A stretch of 64,000 bases of DNA from Iamia sp. SCSIO 61187. Its GTDB lineage: Bacteria > Actinomycetota > Acidimicrobiia > Acidimicrobiales > Iamiaceae. A model generated the notes under the pieces. The model was not told where the DNA came from, did no database searches, and worked only from the letters and a program-made list of their open reading frames with translations. Location: positions 3,910,001 to 3,974,000 of the forward strand of contig NZ_CP050948.1 in the NCBI RefSeq assembly GCF_019443745.1. Reading direction: 5' to 3'. A program made the position numbers and the translations under genes. Of this stretch, positions 60,127 through 64,000 are shown piece by piece; positions within the stretch are counted from its first letter, which is position 1; each line of letters begins with the position of its first letter.

Positions 60127-61179
60127 ATGCCCACGGGGAAGACCATCGGAGTCACGAGCGCGACGGCGCTCATCGCCCTGCTGGCCGCGACGATCGGCCT
60201 GCCCGTCCTGACGGTCAGCGGGTTGTTCGACCGCCCGGAGCTCGGCTTCGGACCGGCCGGCGCCGGCCTGGAGGGCGTTCCGCCGGTCGCCGCCGAGGCC
60301 TACCAGCGAGCTGCGGCCGCCGCTCCCTCGTTCTCACCGCCCTGCTCGATCCCTCCGTCCCTTCTCGCCGGCGTGGGCGAGGTCGAAAGCGGACACGGCA
60401 CCCACGGGGGTGCGACCGCGAGCGGCAACGGGGATGTCCGCCCACCGATCATCGGGATCCCTCTGCCCCAGCTCGGCGACGACACGGACGGTGGACGGTG
60501 GGACGGCTCGAGCACAGTCGACCATGCGGTCGGTCCGATGCAGTTCATCCCCAGCACCTGGCGGGCCTACGGCGCAGACGGCAACGACGACGGCGCCGCC
60601 GATCCTCACAACCTCTACGACGCCGCCCTGGCCGCCGCCGGCTACCTCTGCGCAAGCGGCTCGCCCATGGCGACCGAGAGCGACTGGCGCCGCGGCCTCT
60701 GGGCCTACAACCACTCCGAGGCCTACGCGGACGACGTGCTCGAGGCCGCCCGGCGCTACGAGGCCGCCGACACGTCACCCACATCGGGCAGCGGCGACGT
60801 GCAGCTCGTCGATGTCGAGGGAGTCGGCCCGACCAATGCCGCGTGGGCGCATCAGGTCCGCTCGCTCCTCGCCGCCGCGGCAGCCGAAGGAGTTCCGCTC
60901 ACCGGCAGCTCGTATCGGGACCCGGCCGAGCAGATCGCCCTTCGCAGGGCCCACTGCGGCACCAGCCACTACGCGATCTACGAGATGCCGTCCTCGCAGT
61001 GCTCGCCACCGACCGCCCGACCCGGCACCTCACAGCACGAGCAGGGCCTGGCGATCGACTTCGACGCCTGCTCGACCCGATCGACCGCGTGCTGGAGCTG
61101 GCTCAACGCCAACGCCATCCGCTTCGGCCTCCACCCGTTGTCCAGCGAGCCCTGGCACTGGAGCATCGACGGCAACTAG
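60127..61179 (+). CDS. Lytic transglycosylase fused to a VanY-type D,D-carboxypeptidase
   Basis: A cell-wall hydrolase of 350 residues with an N-terminal membrane anchor (TSATALIALLAATIGLPVL). The lytic transglycosylase-like domain has LAGVGEVESGHGTHGG and AVGPMQFIPSTWRAYGADGN (the catalytic Glu is in GEVESGHG). The C-terminal M15/VanY domain has SSYRDPAEQIALRRAHCG, then SQHEQGLAIDFDAC and PWHWSIDGN, with the zinc-binding H...D and HW motifs. It is divergent from the conjugation operon and would open peptidoglycan for the transfer channel. Confidence 0.9.
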   Translation: MPTGKTIGVTSATALIALLAATIGLPVLTVSGLFDRPELGFGPAGAGLEGVPPVAAEAYQRAAAAAPSFSPPCSIPPSLLAGVGEVESGHGTHGGATASGNGDVRPPIIGIPLPQLGDDTDGGRWDGSSTVDHAVGPMQFIPSTWRAYGADGNDDGAADPHNLYDAALAAAGYLCASGSPMATESDWRRGLWAYNHSEAYADDVLEAARRYEAADTSPTSGSGDVQLVDVEGVGPTNAAWAHQVRSLLAAAAAEGVPLTGSSYRDPAEQIALRRAHCGTSHYAIYEMPSSQCSPPTARPGTSQHEQGLAIDFDACSTRSTACWSWLNANAIRFGLHPLSSEPWHWSIDGN

Positions 61180-61715
61180 CGGCGACGACGACGGTGGTTG
61201 TGGGCACGAGCGCCGGGGCTCCGACGGCGGCGACGGCGAGGCCGAGGGGAAGGATGCGACCGCGGCCGTGCCTGTCGGCGGCACGCCCGATGGTGGTGCC
61301 GAACACGAAGCCGGGGATGCCGTAGCCGAGGATGGCGGGCGCGATGCCGACCTCGCCGAGGTCGTAGCGCTCGACGAAGTACAGCCCGAACCAGGTGTAG
61401 GGCCCGGAGTGGAACGTCGAGTTGACGAGCACGTAGCTGTAGGTGCGTCGCCCGCGTCCGCTGCCGAGCAGCGACCGGTAGCCGGCCAGGCCGGCCAGGC
61501 TGGCCGTCTGCCGGGCTGGCCGGTCGCCCAGTTGGTCCCGTTGGACGTAGAGGATGGCTAGGGCCGCTGGCTCAGTGCGGACACCGTGAGGAACAGGCCG
61601 CACCAGCCGAGCACGGCTCGGCGAGCACGCCAAGGCTGGGGCCGAAGGCGGTCCCGCCGGCCATCGCTGCGAACAACCAGCCGAGGGGTCGTCCCCGCTG
61701 CTCGAACCGTTTGGC
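61180..61715 (-). pseudogene. MFS transporter remnant, truncated at both ends
   Basis: Leftward frames read RGRPLGWLFAAMAGGTAFGP, then, after a shift near 61610, TYSYVLVNSTFHSGPYTWFG, AILGYGIPGFVFGTTIGRAA and RHGRGRILPLGLAVAAVGAP. These are MFS helices 4 to 9, with the loop motif DRHGRGR. The frame stops looking like MFS at 61180, exactly where the transglycosylase-peptidase gene ends. The N-terminal helices are also missing. Confidence 0.75.
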
Positions 61716-61737
61716 TTCGTCCGCGAGGTCCTTCGAC

Positions 61738-61920
61738 GGGAGGTGGCCGAAATCAACCAGCGCATCGCAGACCTCATCACCCGGAGCGATGAGCTTGCCG
61801 TCCTCGACCGTCTCGCCGATGAGCTGCCCGACTCGGGACCGGGTACCCGCCGCCTGATCGACTACGTCCGGCAGGAAGACCCAAGCCAACCGATCTTCCA
61901 CCTGACCCCGGCGAGGGTGT
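61738..61920 (+). pseudogene. Possible MerR-type C-terminal fragment
   Basis: The frame AEINQRIADLITRSDELAVL, then DRLADELPDSG, resembles the coiled-coil dimerisation helix of MerR regulators. There is no DNA-binding domain upstream. It lies between the MFS remnant and an intact MerR gene on the opposite strand. Evidence is weak. Confidence 0.3.
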
Positions 61921-62008
61921 GCAAGGTCTGGTGGTGGCTCCCGGCGTATCGCCATCGAGGCTGCCCTACGGCGCCGTCAGCAACGGCCGTTGGCATGCAG
62001 CGTTGACC

Positions 62009-62422
62009 CTATTTCGTGTCGTCTCCGTCGATCGTGAGGATGTGGCAGACGTCGTCGTCGCCGCACTTGGAGGGGTCGAGGGAGCGGCTGCGCCGGAGGA
62101 GTTGGTGAAGTTCGGCTTCGACTGCTGCGAGGTGCCGTTGGCGTTGCTGGACCTCGGAGAGTTTGGTCTCGAGGAGCAATCCGACGTGGCTGCACGGCAC
62201 GGTGCCCTCGTCGCGGAGGTCGATGATGGTACCGATCTCTGCGAGCGTCAGCCCGGAGGCTTGTGCCGTGCGGATGAATCGCAGCCGGTGCAACGCAGCG
62301 TCGTGGTACAGCCGGTAGCCGTTCGTCGCTCGTTCCGGTTCGGGGAGCAGCCCTCGCCGCTCGTAGAACCGCACCGTCTCGGGGGGCACCCCCACTGCAT
62401 CTGCCAACTCACCGATCCGCAT
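62009..62422 (-). CDS. MerR-family heavy-metal regulator
   Basis: A 137-residue regulator. The HTH reads MRIGELADAVGVPPETVRFY, then ERRGLLPEPERATNGYRLY. A long dimerisation helix follows. Candidate metal ligands are Cys in TVPCSHVGLL (about 80) and in PSKCGDDDVCHIL near the C-terminus, the pattern of CadR/PbrR/MerR-like proteins. It is divergent from the thioredoxin-like gene, and the shared promoter contains a perfect MerR-type dyad. Confidence 0.92.
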   Translation of the reverse strand: MRIGELADAVGVPPETVRFYERRGLLPEPERATNGYRLYHDAALHRLRFIRTAQASGLTLAEIGTIIDLRDEGTVPCSHVGLLLETKLSEVQQRQRHLAAVEAELHQLLRRSRSLDPSKCGDDDVCHILTIDGDDTK

Positions 62423-62438
62423 TGCCCGATCCTACCGC

Positions 62439-62470
62439 TTGACCTTGATCCGCAGATCAAGGTCTACGGT
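62439..62470 (+). promoter_or_regulatory. MerR-type promoter/operator
   Basis: GACCTTGATC (62441-62450), a 4-base spacer, then GATCAAGGTC (62455-62464) form a perfect 10-base inverted repeat. It lies between a TTGACC -35 box (62439-62444) and a TACGGT -10 box (62465-62470). The 20-base spacing is the over-long spacing typical of MerR-activated promoters. The first codon of the activated gene is only six bases beyond the -10 box, so its mRNA is probably leaderless. Confidence 0.85.
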
Positions 62471-62476
62471 CCGGTG

Positions 62477-62788
62477 ATGGACGTGACGCTGCTCTACTTC
62501 GCCGACTGCCCGAACTGGAAGGTGGCCGACGGCCATCTCGCTGAGGTCGCCCGAGAGCTGCCGGACGTGACGATCACGCGACAACTGGTCAGCACCCCCG
62601 AGGATGCAGCGCGGGTCGGTTTCCATGGCTCGCCCAGCATCCTCGTGGACGGGGTCGACGTCTTCGCCCAGCCCGAAGATGATCCCGGCGGTCGGGTCGG
62701 CTTGTCCTGCCGGGTGTATCAGACCCCTGATGGCCCGGCTGGGTCCCCCACCCTGAGCCAGCTGCGAGCGGTGATGACCCGTGGCTGA
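62477..62788 (+). CDS. Thioredoxin-like protein of a metal-resistance locus
   Basis: A 103-residue protein from ATG 62477 (MDVTLLYFADCPNWKVADGH). A thioredoxin-type fold is suggested by the Cys after the first strand (FADCPNW) and the cis-Pro-like motif GFHGSPSILVDGVDVF. A later Cys lies in VGLSCRVYQTPDG. Similar small proteins occur in actinobacterial mercury-resistance operons. It is directly under the MerR-type promoter and overlaps the next gene by eight bases. Confidence 0.78.
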   Translation: MDVTLLYFADCPNWKVADGHLAEVARELPDVTITRQLVSTPEDAARVGFHGSPSILVDGVDVFAQPEDDPGGRVGLSCRVYQTPDGPAGSPTLSQLRAVMTRG

Positions 62789-63083
62789 TCGCAAGACCCC
62801 CGTTGGCTTCATCGGCATGGGCGCCGCCATGGGCATCTGTTGCGCGTTCTCCATCCTGGTCCCGGTCGGCGTGGCCGGGGTCATCGCTGGGCTGTCGGTG
62901 GGCCATTGGACCTTGATCGCCGCCGCCGCCGCCGTCGCCGTCACGGCGATCGGGCTCCGCCGGCGCGGTCGACAACGCGACCGGTGTCAAGGGCCTGCTG
63001 AGCTCACCTCGACGCCGAGCGCAGAACATGCCCGATTGCCCTCGCCGGCGACTCGCCCCTCGACACGACCGACCGCGAGATGA
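62781..63083 (+). CDS. MerF/MerT-like small membrane protein
   Basis: A 100-residue protein from GTG 62781. A Cys pair in the first helix (AAMGICCAFSILVPVGVAG) and a second helix (WTLIAAAAAVAVTAIGL) match the two-helix mercury transporter MerF. The C-terminal tail is longer and polar. It overlaps the flavoprotein gene by four bases. Mercury import is inferred from this motif and the context. Confidence 0.65.
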   Translation: MADRKTPVGFIGMGAAMGICCAFSILVPVGVAGVIAGLSVGHWTLIAAAAAVAVTAIGLRRRGRQRDRCQGPAELTSTPSAEHARLPSPATRPSTRPTAR

Positions 63084-64000
63084 CGACCTCGTATGACTTG
63101 GTCGTGATCGGTGCGGGCATGGCCGGCGGCGCGGCGGCCAACAAATGCGCGTCCGAAGGCTGGCGTGTCGCGATCGTCGACGAGCTCCCCTACGGGGGCA
63201 CCTGTGCGCTGCGGGGCTGCGACCCCAAGAAGATCCTGCGCCGGGGCGCCGAGATCATCGACAGCGCCAGGCTCATGAGCGGCAAAGGCATCGACTCCGC
63301 CGGGTTGACGATCAACTGGTCTGACCTGATGAAGCACAAGCACGGATTCACCGACCCGGCTCCGCAGAGCATGGAACAGGGGCTGATCCGCAACGGCGTC
63401 GAGACGTTCCACGGCACAGCGGCGTTCACTGCGCCGCACCTGCTCGACATCGACGGCGACACGGTCTAGTCGACACACTTCCTGATCGCCACCGGAGCAC
63501 GCCCGAACACCATGGACTTTCCAGGCGCCGACCACCTGCTCGACAGCACCGACTTCTTGAACCTGGCCAGCCTTCCTACCCGGATCCTGTTCATCGGCGG
63601 CGGCTTCATCTCATTCGAGTTCGCGCACATCGCAGCCCGGGCCGGCAGCCGACCGGTCATCATCGATCGCGGCGAACGCCCTCTCAAAGGCTTCGATCCC
63701 GATCTCGTCGAGCTCCTGGTCGCCCGCAGCTCGGCCGTAGGGATCGACGTTCACCGCCAAACCGTCGTCACCTCGATCAAATCGACCGGCTCGGGCTACC
63801 GCGTGACCGTTGATCGCGCCGGCGACCAAACCGTGATCGAGACCGACCTCGTCGTACACGGCGCAGGCCGCAGCCCAGAACTATCGAGACTTGAGCTCGA
63901 CGCCGCAGGCGTCGCCCACGGCGAGAGAGGCGTGAGTGTCGCCGGCCACCTCCAGAGCACCACCAACCCACGCGTCTTCGCAGCCGGCGACTCAGCCGAC
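63080..64000 (+). pseudogene. FAD-dependent disulfide oxidoreductase with an in-frame TAG, cut by the window edge
   Basis: A mercuric/glutathione reductase-like flavoprotein. The FAD site is VVIGAGMAGGAAANKCASEG and the redox-active pair is GGTCALRGCDPKKIL (GCDPKK rather than the MerA GCVPSK form). TAG at 63467-63469 interrupts the frame after DIDGDTV. The same frame continues THFLIATGARP, then RILFIGGGFISFEFAHIAAR (NAD(P)-binding) and VFAAGDSAD at the window end. All domains are in order, so a single nonsense change, a sequence error or read-through must be distinguished. Confidence 0.8.

Overview
The window is very GC-rich, coding-dense DNA from a bacterium that looks like an actinobacterium. 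The signs are frequent GTG starts, stop-start overlaps of the GTGA and ATGA kind, DevS/DevR-like two-component pairs, an SCO6880-type conjugation module and DUF6629. I cannot place it to genus. No rRNA, tRNA, CRISPR array or recognisable integrase was seen.

Layout. (1) 0.2-7.4 kb: a copper-type P1B ATPase, a small membrane protein, an archaeal-type (type II) GAPDH, a CBM48 protein and an EamA exporter. A decayed run follows: alpha/beta-hydrolase, adenylate kinase, HAD phosphatase and GH65 phosphorylase. (2) 7.4-12.6 kb: a DUF6629 protein, a flippase-like protein, a PAP2-kinase-flippase fusion and an ICMT-like methyltransferase. (3) 12.8-18 kb: broken YHS, NuoA-like and ICMT-like pieces, a nitrilase-NUDIX fusion with one frameshift, and a phosphoketolase/acetate kinase pair merged by deletion. 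(4) 18-26.7 kb: a response regulator/GAF histidine kinase pair, an ABC exporter, broken CsoR, LOG and histidine-phosphatase genes, an intact site-2 protease with CBS domains, and broken TPM and LemA genes. (5) 26.9-34.3 kb: cyclopropane synthase, multicopper oxidase, a sulfite-oxidase-like molybdoenzyme, several small membrane or His-rich proteins, and a truncated CorA. (6) 34.4-37 kb: a second ICMT-like gene and a second kinase/regulator pair. (7) 37.2-45.8 kb: an intact complex-I-like operon read leftward, YHS-nuoA-[nuoB/D-like]-nuoH-J-K-L-M-N. (8) 45.9-50.6 kb: multicopper-oxidase and ABC-permease fragments, SHOCT protein, APC permease, BlaI/M56 pair and a cyclase-YHS fusion. (9) 51.2-61.2 kb: a mobile-element module with HTH proteins, DUF2188, primase, VirB4-like ATPase, SCO6880-like and VirB6-like proteins, a pilin-like protein and a lytic transglycosylase-peptidase fusion. 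(10) 61.2-64 kb: an MFS remnant and a metal-resistance locus with MerR, an MerR-type promoter, a thioredoxin-like protein, an MerF/T-like protein and a flavin disulfide reductase interrupted by an amber codon.

The cargo looks like a metal, redox and low-oxygen fitness island beside a conjugative module. Its most unusual element is the complex-I-like operon. It keeps the membrane arm but has no NuoC, E, F, G or I, and its single B/D-like hydrophilic subunit contains no cysteine. Gene decay is sharply clustered: the Nuo operon and conjugation block are intact, while the carbohydrate and stress genes carry many frameshifts, in-frame stops and internal deletions. Several decayed pieces are second copies of genes present elsewhere in the window.
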